Virus record (IMG/VR): IMGVR_UViG_3300032304_001010
Location: 1 to 24,021 of that record
Source: a virus
DNA: 24,021 bases
Strand: one strand, 5' to 3'
Shown here in pieces: positions 5,755 to 12,186 of the stretch (the stretch's first letter is position 1; each line of letters starts with the position of its first letter). Made by a program: the position numbers and the translations under genes. The notes below the pieces were generated by a model, which was not told the DNA's origin, did no database searches, and saw only the letters and a program-made list of their open reading frames with translations.

Positions 5755-5786
5755 GAACCAGTGATTATCCGGACCATGATAATCAC
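5750..5786. repeat. Right end of array with perfect inverted repeat
   Basis: GTTGAGAAC (5750-5758) closes the array. Two bases later a perfect 9-bp inverted repeat begins: GTGATTATC (5761-5769), 8-nt loop, GATAATCAC (5778-5786). It is AT-rich, has no T tract, and is unlike the attC arms. It might be an operator, an attI-like accessory element, or a transcript-end hairpin; the sequence alone does not decide. Confidence 0.5.
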
Positions 5787-5898
5787 CCATAATCGGACGC
5801 CCTGCTGCATATCACCCCGCCGAATCGGCGCCGCACGGCCGCGAAACGCGAAACAGGCGCGTTATCAAGGTCCGCATAACACGCCGGGAGGATCCCCA

Positions 5899-6045
5899 GT
5901 GAGTGCCCACCTGATCGCCTTGACCGGCTGCATCTACGCCTACGTCTGCCTTGAGCAGCTCTGGCGGGGCAACGTGCCGATGGCCGTCGCCTACGCGGGC
6001 TACGCCTTCGCGAATATCGGCCTGTGGGCGATGGCGACGAGGTGA
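5899..6045 (+). CDS. Small single-pass membrane protein
   Basis: A 48-residue protein starting at GTG 5899, with GGGAGGA (5886-5892) six bases upstream. Most of it is hydrophobic, with one or two membrane-spanning stretches (HLIALTGCIYAYVCLEQLW and MAVAYAGYAFANIGLWAMA). The frame is open from upstream, but the 5761-5898 part is basic, low in structure and crosses the inverted repeat, so the GTG with its strong ribosome binding site is preferred. I recall similar very small membrane proteins near the terminase-portal junction of related phages. A holin-like role is possible but unsupported. It marks the return to conserved phage genes after the array. Confidence 0.65.
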   Translation: MSAHLIALTGCIYAYVCLEQLWRGNVPMAVAYAGYAFANIGLWAMATR

Positions 6046-6094
6046 TCCGGCGGTCGTCCGTGCCCTCGTAAAATGGGGGTAAGGAGACACCGCC

Positions 6095-6202
6095 ATGCCT
6101 GCCTACCTCGATGAAGAGTTTTGGGACGATGTCGAGGCGGAGCTTTCCGCAGCGGATAGCGCGGGCTTCATGGAGTTCCTGGACGGCCCGGTGGGCTACT
6201 GA
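6095..6202 (+). CDS. 35-residue acidic hypothetical protein
   Basis: This tiny ORF begins at ATG 6095 with AAGGAG (6081-6086) eight bases upstream and reads MPAYLDEEFWDDVEAELSAA, then a short segment ending GPVGY. It is very acidic and probably helical. No family is recognised. Support comes from the good ribosome binding site, the gap it fills and the plausible composition. It ends just before the promoter-like leader of the gpW-like gene. Confidence 0.5.
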   Translation: MPAYLDEEFWDDVEAELSAADSAGFMEFLDGPVGY

Positions 6203-6206
6203 ACAC

Positions 6207-6256
6207 TGGTACACTGGTGGTAGGGATGCGGCAGCATCCCGCACCAGGAGCCTCCA
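6207..6256 (+). promoter_or_regulatory. Promoter-like leader with hairpin before gpW-like gene
   Basis: TGGTACACTGGTG (6207-6219) fits an extended -10 (TGnTACACT). A hairpin follows, GGGATGC-GGCA-GCATCCC (6223-6240), then the ribosome binding sequence in CAGGAGCCTCC (6245-6255). The same order and nearly the same words recur at 16693-16751, which argues for a real regulatory unit rather than chance. Confidence 0.5.
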
Positions 6257-6469
6257 GTGGCAGACAACTCCGACGTGATCGACGCGATCGCAGCGAATCT
6301 CGCCCAGCCCCGGCGTGCCCGCACCGACGCCGGCGAAGTCGAGCAGCACGAGCTTGACCGCCAAGTGGCCGCCGCTGAGTTCGTCTTGAAGGCCCGGCAG
6401 ACGCAAGCCTCGGGCTCGCCCTTCGCGAGCCTGCGGCTTGCTCAGTGCCGCTACCCCGGAGCGAGCTGA
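6257..6469 (+). CDS. gpW-like head-tail connector/adaptor protein
   Basis: In lambda, W sits between terminase A and portal B and its small product completes the DNA-filled head before tail joining. This 70-residue protein occupies the same place directly before the portal. The visible pattern is an N-terminal helix (DVIDAIAANLAQPRR), a GEVEQHEL turn and a second helix (LDRQVAAAEFVLKAR), with a short tail ending RYPGAS. That resembles small portal-adjacent proteins I recall from related phages, although identity with lambda gpW itself is weak. The start is GTG 6257, placed by AGGAG at 6246-6250. The stop overlaps the portal start (TGATG), indicating translational coupling. Confidence 0.65.
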   Translation: MADNSDVIDAIAANLAQPRRARTDAGEVEQHELDRQVAAAEFVLKARQTQASGSPFASLRLAQCRYPGAS

Positions 6470-7920
6470 TGGGGTTTCTCTCCCGCATCATGGGCGGTGG
6501 TGCCAGCCGGTCGAGTCTCCAGCAGACGATCGACACGCAGCAGGCTGCCATCTCCACGCTGGTGCGGGCGAAGTACGACGCGGCACAGACGAACGATCTG
6601 AACCGCAACCACTGGTCCCGGGCGGATCACCTGTCCGCTGACGCCAGCCTGCAGCCGCACGTCCGCCAGACGCTCCGAAACCGTGCCCGGTACGAGTTGC
6701 GAAATAACTCCTACGCCGCCGGCATCGCCTCCACTTGGAGCAACGATCTCGTCGGCACCGGCCCCCGGCTGCAACTCGACCTCGGCCCCGACGTGTCCGC
6801 GGAAGCCGTGCGGACGATCGAGATCGCCATCGCAGATTGGGCCGACGCAATCGACCTCGCCCGCAAGCTGCGGATCGCAAAGACCTCGAAGATCAGCGAC
6901 GGCGAAGTGTTCGGCTTGGTGACGAACAACCGCCTGCTCCAGGGCGTGCAGCTCGACATCAAGCTGATCGAGGCCGATCAGGTCATGTCTCCGATGGGCC
7001 TGCTCACGTCCAACGACGTTGACGGGCTGCGGTTCGACGACGACGGCAACGTCACGGGCTACTGGGTGTCGAAGCGGCACCCTGGATCCCTTGCAGCCGG
7101 CTACGCTCTCGACGGCAACTGGGTTGATGCCGGAAACGTGTGCCACTGGTTCCACGCAACCCGCCCCGGGCAGCATCGCGGTGTCCCGGAGATCACTCCG
7201 GCCCTGGAACTGTTCGCCCTTCTTCGCCGGTACACGCTCGCCGTGGTGACGGCGGCCGAGACGGCTGCATCGTTCGCCGCGATCTTGAAGACGACCATGC
7301 CGGCCGACGGCTCCGGGGCTGCGAGCCTCGAGACGCTGGAGACGATGCCGATCGTCCGCGGCATGGCGATCGCCGCCCCGGACGGGTGGGAACCGGTCCA
7401 GATGAAGGCCGAGCATCCAACTTCAAGCCACGACGCATTCGTGCGTCGGCTACTCAACGAGATCGCCCGCTGCCTGGATATGCCCTACATCGTGGCAGCG
7501 ATGGATTCGTCCACGGCCAACTACTCGTCAATGCGTGGCGATTACTTGGTCTATCGCAAGCGGATCGCCGTCGAGCGGTCGGACATGGAGCGGACGTTCC
7601 TTGATCCGCTCCTCTACTCGTGGCTCGACGAGGCGGTCGTGGCCGGCGTCCTGCCCCGCGGCCTCCCGCCGTTCGCTGCCTGGAACTGGACGTGGGTGTG
7701 GGACGGCTTCGAGCACGTCGATCCGCTCAAGGAAGCCGACGCCGACGCCGCGATGGTCACGAACAACATGGCGAGCCTCGCCGAAGTGTGCAGCAAGCGC
7801 GGCAAGGACTGGCGGGTCGTGGTCCGGCAGCGGGCCGCCGAGAAGGCGATGGAGCGTGAGTTGGGCATCGAGGTCGCCCCGCAGCCGGCCCGCCCGCAGC
7901 CACAGGAGCAACCATCGTGA
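6469..7920 (+). CDS. Phage portal protein, lambda family
   Basis: The portal forms the dodecameric ring at one capsid vertex, through which the terminase pumps DNA and to which the neck attaches. The product is 483 residues, near the size of lambda gpB (533). Typical features of the lambda portal family are an early RARYELRNNSYAAGIASTWSNDLVGTG segment in several helices, LIEADQVMSP, the VSKRHPGS and VCHWFHATRPGQHRGVPEITPAL stretch, and ARCLDMPYIVAAMDSSTANYSSMR with YSWLDEAV near the C-terminus. ATG 6469 overlaps the stop of the gpW-like gene. The gene overlaps the protease-capsid gene by GTGA at its end. A Gln/Pro-rich tail closes the protein. Confidence 0.93.
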   Translation: MGFLSRIMGGGASRSSLQQTIDTQQAAISTLVRAKYDAAQTNDLNRNHWSRADHLSADASLQPHVRQTLRNRARYELRNNSYAAGIASTWSNDLVGTGPRLQLDLGPDVSAEAVRTIEIAIADWADAIDLARKLRIAKTSKISDGEVFGLVTNNRLLQGVQLDIKLIEADQVMSPMGLLTSNDVDGLRFDDDGNVTGYWVSKRHPGSLAAGYALDGNWVDAGNVCHWFHATRPGQHRGVPEITPALELFALLRRYTLAVVTAAETAASFAAILKTTMPADGSGAASLETLETMPIVRGMAIAAPDGWEPVQMKAEHPTSSHDAFVRRLLNEIARCLDMPYIVAAMDSSTANYSSMRGDYLVYRKRIAVERSDMERTFLDPLLYSWLDEAVVAGVLPRGLPPFAAWNWTWVWDGFEHVDPLKEADADAAMVTNNMASLAEVCSKRGKDWRVVVRQRAAEKAMERELGIEVAPQPARPQPQEQPS

Positions 7921-9773
7921 GCAACCGCATCGAACTGTCCGCGACGCTGAACGTGCAGGCCGCCGACGAGGCGACCACGCCGACGTTTCAGTTGGTGGCG
8001 TACACCGGGGCAGCCATCCGGCAGGGGTGGAGCCGGAACCCTCTGGTGGTGGATCTCGCACAGATCGACGCCTCGCGTCCGATCCCGATTCTTTACGCCC
8101 ACGGCAAAGAAATGCCGCTGCTCGACTCCGTGATCGGCAAGAGCGTCGAGGCGACCAACGACGGCAGCCAACTCCTGCTCACCGGTGAGTTGATCCGCGG
8201 GACGCCCGCCGGCGACAAGCTGATTGCTCTGGCGAAGGCAGGCGTGCCGCTGCAGGCATCCATCGGAGCCGACGTTGGCTCGATCGAAAACATCGCCGCG
8301 GGAGCAAGCGTGACCGTGAACGGTCGCGAGTTCGCCGGCCCCATCAGTGTTGCTCGTGGAGCGGTTCTCCGTGAGACGAGCGTGGTCCTGTTCGGTGCGG
8401 ACAGTCAAACGTCCGCGGCTATCGCCGCCGAGGCGAATGAGGTTTCCCCCATGAGCGACAAGCTCAACGAGACGCCTGTCGATGCCGTCAAGGCTTCGGC
8501 GGAAGACACGGCGAGCGTCGCCGTGGAGAAGACCCCTGAGATCAAGGCTCACGCCCCCACCGCCGAAGAGATCGCGGGCCTCGTGCTCGAGAAGATTCGG
8601 GCGGAGCGGCTTGACGAGGTTCGTGCTTCCCGTGCCGTTGCCCCGGCTCCGGCCATCCACGTCACCGACGTGGCTGCCCAGAGCGAGCCGAAGGTGGTCG
8701 AGGCGGCCCTGTGCCTCGCGGGCGGTCTGCCCAACGTGGAGAAGGTCTTCGATCAGAAGACGCTCGAACTGGCCGACAAGCGTCGGAACCAGTCGAGTCT
8801 CCAGGAGGTGCTCGTTGAGGCCGCTCGCAAGAACGGCTATTCCGGCGTGAACCGCATCCACGCGGGCAACATCGGCGAGGTGCTGGCCGGTGCGTTTCCC
8901 CGGGTCCAGGCGAGCGGGTTTGCTACCCACTCGATAAGCAACGTGCTTGCCGCGACCTACGGCAAGTTCTTGCTCCAGGGCTACACGGCGGTCGAATCGA
9001 CGTGGGACCGGATCGCCTCGATCCGCCCCGTGTCGGACTACAAGACCGTCACCGGCGTGCGGCTGAACGGCGGCTTCGAGTTCGAGGATGTTGGTCCTGC
9101 CGGCGAACTGAAGTCGGCGGACGCGACGGACGAGACGCGGACGATCAAGGCCAAGCTGACCGGCCGCCTCTCGAGCGTGACGATGGTGGATATCGTGAAC
9201 GACGACTTGGGGGCTCTGACCCAGGTTCCTTCTCGGCTCGGCCGCGGAGCGGCGATCAAGCTGAACAAGGATTTCTGGACGGAGTACCAGTTGAACAACG
9301 CGACGTTCTACCAGCGGGAGTCGCCGGCCGCCGGCAACGCCCTCTCGATCTCGTCGCTGCGGACGGCTGTCACTTCTTACCGGAAGCTGACCGACCCCGA
9401 CGGCAATCCGCTCGGCATCACGCCGACGATGTTGCTCGTCCCGCCGGAACTGGAGATCACCGCCGACGAGCTCATGGGCTCGACGGTGCTCATCACCGGC
9501 GAGAACGCCACCCGTGGCAACGTGAACGTGTTCGCCGGTCGGTTCCAGGTCGTGTACTCGTCGTACCTGACGAGCGGAACGACGTGGTGGCTGGTGGCGA
9601 ACCCGGCCGACCTGCCCTGCATGGAGGTCGCGTTCCTCAACGGGCAGCGGACTCCGACGGTGCAGCAGGCCGATGCCGATTTCAACCAGCTCGGCATCCA
9701 GGTCCGCGGCTTCTTCTCCTACGGCGTCGCCAAGGCCGAAGGTCGTGCGGCCTACCGGATGGCGACCGCCTGA
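7917..9773 (+). CDS. Prohead protease fused to Mu gpT-like major capsid protein
   Basis: A 618-residue polyprotein. The N-terminal part (about residues 1-175) resembles HK97/Mu-type prohead proteases: ILYAHGKEMPLLDSVIGKS carries a candidate catalytic His62, and PLQASIGADV a candidate Ser115. A low-complexity charged linker (about 180-270) looks like the scaffold or delta region. The rest matches the Mu-like major head subunit: LNKDFWTEYQLNNATFY, GITPTMLLVPPELEITADEL and the C-terminal FFSYGVAKAEGRAAYRMATA. The protease would cleave itself off during capsid maturation. An internal ATG at 8451 (residue 179) sits exactly at the domain boundary and might allow separate capsid synthesis. GTG 7917 overlaps the portal stop. 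A hairpin follows the stop. Confidence 0.9.
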   Translation: MSNRIELSATLNVQAADEATTPTFQLVAYTGAAIRQGWSRNPLVVDLAQIDASRPIPILYAHGKEMPLLDSVIGKSVEATNDGSQLLLTGELIRGTPAGDKLIALAKAGVPLQASIGADVGSIENIAAGASVTVNGREFAGPISVARGAVLRETSVVLFGADSQTSAAIAAEANEVSPMSDKLNETPVDAVKASAEDTASVAVEKTPEIKAHAPTAEEIAGLVLEKIRAERLDEVRASRAVAPAPAIHVTDVAAQSEPKVVEAALCLAGGLPNVEKVFDQKTLELADKRRNQSSLQEVLVEAARKNGYSGVNRIHAGNIGEVLAGAFPRVQASGFATHSISNVLAATYGKFLLQGYTAVESTWDRIASIRPVSDYKTVTGVRLNGGFEFEDVGPAGELKSADATDETRTIKAKLTGRLSSVTMVDIVNDDLGALTQVPSRLGRGAAIKLNKDFWTEYQLNNATFYQRESPAAGNALSISSLRTAVTSYRKLTDPDGNPLGITPTMLLVPPELEITADELMGSTVLITGENATRGNVNVFAGRFQVVYSSYLTSGTTWWLVANPADLPCMEVAFLNGQRTPTVQQADADFNQLGIQVRGFFSYGVAKAEGRAAYRMATA

Positions 9774-9790
9774 TCCTGATGTGATCCATT

Positions 9791-9823
9791 CCCGGTCGGC
9801 GGGGGCCAAACCCGCCGGCCGGG
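9791..9823 (+). terminator. Stem-loop after the capsid gene
   Basis: CCCGGTCGGCGGG and CCCGCCGGCCGGG form a 13-bp stem with one G-T pair around a 7-nt loop. There is no T tract, so it may be an attenuator or RNA-processing or stability element rather than a full terminator, helping set capsid mRNA levels. Confidence 0.5.
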
Positions 9824-9862
9824 GCTCACTAACAACCCCCTCAGAGCAGAAAGGTTTCTCAG

Positions 9863-10189
9863 ATGGCTTCTCTTTATGCGGACGGCGACAAGCTCGACTA
9901 CACCCCGACGACGGGCGTGGCGGCGGGCGAGATGGTCGTCCTTGGTTCCCTCGTCACGGTGGCCGATCGTCCGATCGCCGCCAACGAGCTTGGTGCGGTT
10001 GTGACCAACGGCATCGTGACCGGCCCGGTGTTCACCACCGGCGTCACCGGTGCTCAGGGCGCGGCGATCAAGTGGTACGCCACGTCGGGCGTGTTCGACG
10101 CCTCGACCGGCACCAACGCCGGCTACCTGGCCCGTGCCCGCCTGGCGACCGACCGGCAGGTGGCCGTCCTCCTGTGGCCGGGCTCCTGA
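9863..10189 (+). CDS. DUF2190 family capsid decoration-type protein
   Basis: 108 residues with the DUF2190 pattern: GDKLDYTPTTGVAAGEMVVLGSLVTVADRPI at the start, then ELGAVVTNGIVTGPVF and a GAAIKWYATSGVF segment. This family is small, all-beta and encoded next to major capsid genes; where studied, such proteins decorate or stabilise the head. The ATG at 9863 is preceded by AAGG within AGAAAGG. The gene stands alone between two strong stem-loops (9791-9823 and 10205-10242), which fits the independent, high-level expression expected for a decoration protein. Confidence 0.8.
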   Translation: MASLYADGDKLDYTPTTGVAAGEMVVLGSLVTVADRPIAANELGAVVTNGIVTGPVFTTGVTGAQGAAIKWYATSGVFDASTGTNAGYLARARLATDRQVAVLLWPGS

Positions 10190-10204
10190 TCGACCCCACG
10201 CAAG

Positions 10205-10242
10205 GGACCGGGTACGGCCACGCTATCGGCCGTGCCCGGTCC
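10205..10242 (+). terminator. 15-bp stem-loop after decoration gene
   Basis: GGACCGGGTACGGCC (10205-10219), 8-nt loop, GGCCGTGCCCGGTCC (10228-10242): 14 Watson-Crick pairs and one G-T pair. The following bases are pyrimidine-rich (TCTTCGCTTTCT) but not a pure T run. It is a probable partial terminator or mRNA 3'-end stabiliser. Confidence 0.6.
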
Positions 10243-10262
10243 TCTTCGCTTTCTGGTGAACC

Positions 10263-10880
10263 ATGCAGGACATGATCGCCATCGGCGAGACGTGGTTTCG
10301 TTCGCAGCGGCGTGAGCATCTGGCGACGGAGGTTTCGTATCAGCCCGCCGTCGGACTCACCCGCACCGTCCTTGCGACGGTCGTGGTCGGGCGGTGGGAG
10401 TCGGTGGATGCCGCCGGCCAGATCATGCGGACGGAGACGAGGGACTTCCTCGTTGACACGACCGACCTCGCCCAAGACCCCAAGCGTGGCGACAAGCTGG
10501 TCTACGGTGGCGCGACCTACGAGGTGACGATCCCGCCGGGAGCCGAGCATCATTGGCGGTGGTCGGATCGGAATCAGACGCTCAGGCGGATTCACACGAT
10601 GGTAACGCAGGGGTCGGCCAGCCGGATTCCGCAGGCCGTACCGGGTGCCCCAACGATCACACTTGCGCAGATCTTCGAGTCAGTTCAGTGGACTACGCCA
10701 AGCAACGGCAACTCGCCGTTGACAGGATACAGACTCTACGCTGGCGGCCTGCCGATTGAAGATGGCGCATGGACAACGATAAGCAGTAACGTGTACGTCG
10801 AAGGCGAAGTCGTACAAGTCTCAGCCGTCAACGCCGTGGGCGAAGGGCCGAAGTCTGCACCAGTGACCGTCACGGCCTGA
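10263..10880 (+). CDS. gpFII-like head-tail joining protein with C-terminal Fn3 domain
   Basis: The N-terminal part (about residues 1-115) resembles lambda FII-type joining proteins, which form the head-proximal connector where the tail docks: FLVDTTDLAQDPKRGDKLVYGGATYEV and HHWRWSDRNQTLRRIH. Residues about 125-205 form a fibronectin type III-like domain (PGAPTITLAQ, SPLTGYRLYAGG, VQVSAVNAVGEGPKSAPVTV). Ig- and Fn3-like domains are common add-ons of virion proteins and may bind surfaces weakly. The join is near nt 10620-10640, where base composition turns less GC-rich, suggesting the domain was acquired. ATG 10263 is taken; ATG 10272 in the same frame is an alternative. Confidence 0.7.
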   Translation: MQDMIAIGETWFRSQRREHLATEVSYQPAVGLTRTVLATVVVGRWESVDAAGQIMRTETRDFLVDTTDLAQDPKRGDKLVYGGATYEVTIPPGAEHHWRWSDRNQTLRRIHTMVTQGSASRIPQAVPGAPTITLAQIFESVQWTTPSNGNSPLTGYRLYAGGLPIEDGAWTTISSNVYVEGEVVQVSAVNAVGEGPKSAPVTVTA

Positions 10881-10899
10881 CGCACAACGAGGAGAAGAA

Positions 10900-11808
10900 A
10901 TGGCTCGAGGATCATGGCCCCGCGGCGGAGTGCGGACCCGGCTCCCGGTGGCGATTTATCGGAGGGATAGTGCCCACCCAGAGGCGTCCGACTGGGCGGC
11001 TCGCGTCGTCGCCAATGGCGGAACGGTTGGCACATCGCTGCCGGCGGTGTCTGCATTCTGTAGTGCCATCGACGCTGCCGGCATCCGCGACCGCTTCTAC
11101 CGGCTCAACCTGTTCTGCGGCACCGGACTCAACGCCTGCATCGTTCCGCTGTACCGCAGTCAGTCGTTCGGCGGGGCGACGTTCGGCAACACTATCGACA
11201 CCAACACCGGTCCGTTCATCAGTGGCGACTACACGGAGACTGGTGCGAGCGGCGGGCTGACTGGCAACGGAACGACCAAGTACCTTGACACCGGACTCGC
11301 CCCTTCCAATCTGCCGTCATACACATCCGCACATGCCGCGGTGTATCACTCGCAGCCGAGCGGAGTCAATCAAACTCGCGCGTGGATTGGTTGCCGGGAT
11401 ACGTCAAGTGCATCACAAATCTACCTTAGCAACGGCTTTTTCAGCACATCGGCAGTGTTTGGGCAATACATGGCAAACGCGACTGTCAACTTCAACACCG
11501 GAGGTTCGCAGACCGGAGCCGCTGGTGGCTTCAGGGTGGTGTCTCGCGCGGCTGTAAACAGGTTGGACAACTACTACAACGCTGTTTCGCAAGCAAACTC
11601 AACGATCGACATCTCGGGCGGTATCGCAGGAGTCACATCCACCAGGCCGTTTTTCATCTTTGCCAACAACAATCAAGGCACGGCCGACTCGTTTATGAAC
11701 GGCAGGGTCATGGCGTACTCGCTGGGACTCGGACTTTCGCAGTCGCAGGTTGACGCATACACCGCCGCCATGCAGGCTTTCCAGACTGCGCTGGGAAGGA
11801 ATGTCTGA
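10900..11808 (+). CDS. Probable lectin-like (LamG/concanavalin-type) virion surface protein
   Basis: A 302-residue protein starting at ATG 10900 with a GAGGAG ribosome binding site. The opening SDWAARVVANGGTVGTSLPAVSAFCSAIDAAGIRDRFYRLNLFCG is a motif I recall at the N-terminus of phage proteins that continue into a beta-sandwich. Here TKYLDTGL and the alternating Ser/Thr/Gly-rich strands fit a LamG or concanavalin A-like fold that could bind glycans. The C-terminal SQSQVDAYTAAMQAFQTALGR is a helix often found at the end of such LamG-like units. It could be a head fibre, decoration protein or adhesin. Its base composition is more AT-rich than the flanking genes. The stop overlaps the next start (TGATG). 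Confidence 0.6.
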   Translation: MARGSWPRGGVRTRLPVAIYRRDSAHPEASDWAARVVANGGTVGTSLPAVSAFCSAIDAAGIRDRFYRLNLFCGTGLNACIVPLYRSQSFGGATFGNTIDTNTGPFISGDYTETGASGGLTGNGTTKYLDTGLAPSNLPSYTSAHAAVYHSQPSGVNQTRAWIGCRDTSSASQIYLSNGFFSTSAVFGQYMANATVNFNTGGSQTGAAGGFRVVSRAAVNRLDNYYNAVSQANSTIDISGGIAGVTSTRPFFIFANNNQGTADSFMNGRVMAYSLGLGLSQSQVDAYTAAMQAFQTALGRNV

Positions 11809-12119
11809 TGACACTCGCGGAACTCACGCTGCCCGTGGCATACGCCGGCTGCAAAGACCTCGCCCTGGTCTACCCGTATGAGGTTGCAGTCGCCCTCTAC
11901 CAAGTTCAGGTAGAGCATGGCGACCCGCGGCACGTTCCGGTTGGTCGGCAACTCACTGATGGCCGCTGGGTGATGCTGGGCGAGGTGCTGTCAGAGGTGG
12001 GGCCGGGCGGCCTGCTCTGCGGGGCGTTTCTGCACATCACGCCCGAGATGATGGCGAACGTCGAGGTGGTGCCGCTCGCTACTGCGGCGGCTCTGCTGCC
12101 AGCCGACACGCCCGCCTGA
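11808..12119 (+). CDS. Hypothetical 103-residue protein coupled to lectin-like gene
   Basis: I cannot assign a domain. The sequence has a compact N-terminal part with DLALVYPYEVAVALYQVQVEHGDPRHVPVGRQL and then DGRWVMLGEVLSEVGPGGLL, ending in helical HITPEMMANVEVVPLATAAALLPADTPA. No signal peptide or membrane segment is seen. Its start overlaps the stop of the upstream gene (TGATG), so the two are probably made together and may work as a pair, for example as a chaperone or assembly partner for the surface protein. A short GC hairpin follows its stop. Confidence 0.65.
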   Translation: MTLAELTLPVAYAGCKDLALVYPYEVAVALYQVQVEHGDPRHVPVGRQLTDGRWVMLGEVLSEVGPGGLLCGAFLHITPEMMANVEVVPLATAAALLPADTPA

Positions 12120-12130
12120 CGGCCAAAATC

Positions 12131-12148
12131 CCGGGGTTTACGCCCCGG
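12131..12148 (+). terminator. Short stem-loop before the glycan gene block
   Basis: CCGGGG (12131-12136), 6-nt loop TTTACG, CCCCGG (12143-12148). It lies right after the hypothetical gene and before the four-gene carbohydrate block. The stem is short and lacks a T tract, so it may be an attenuator or only a spacer structure. Confidence 0.35.
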
Positions 12149-12186
12149 CGTATTTCGATAGCCTAGTCGGTGAACGGGTGAACACC

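Larger units (their letters stand above)
1796..5758 (+). mobile_element. Integron-type gene cassette array without integrase (CALIN-like)
   Basis: Ten small + strand ORFs are separated by eight attC-type sites of about 90 bp, plus one internal half-site. The block begins at GTTCTCAAC (1796-1804) and ends at its exact reverse complement GTTGAGAAC (5750-5758). It sits between the terminase and the downstream head genes, where lambda-like phages normally have no such insertion. All sites have the same orientation (canonical top strand = minus strand) and share R-box triplets, 5- and 6-nt spacers and two bulged bases, while inner stems fall into several sequence types, as expected for cassettes gathered from different sources. 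No IntI-like tyrosine recombinase is encoded in the window. Any integrase would have to act in trans from the host or from phage DNA outside the window. Confidence 0.85.

Noticed and set aside
1796-5758. The repeated about 90-bp sites as a CRISPR array
   Set aside because: Repeats are too long and divergent, intervals are gene-length and coding, and the sites are imperfect inverted repeats with conserved bulges. No cas genes are present.
5761-5898. Upstream extension of the small membrane protein ORF to 5761
   Set aside because: The added part is basic and without structure, crosses the inverted repeat, and the GTG at 5899 has a much better ribosome binding site.
7614-9809. A 731-codon open frame on the minus strand opposite the capsid gene
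   Set aside because: It is a shadow of GC-rich codon use in the plus-strand gene. Its translation is Arg/Gly/His-rich with no recognisable domain, and the plus strand encodes clear portal and capsid sequences.
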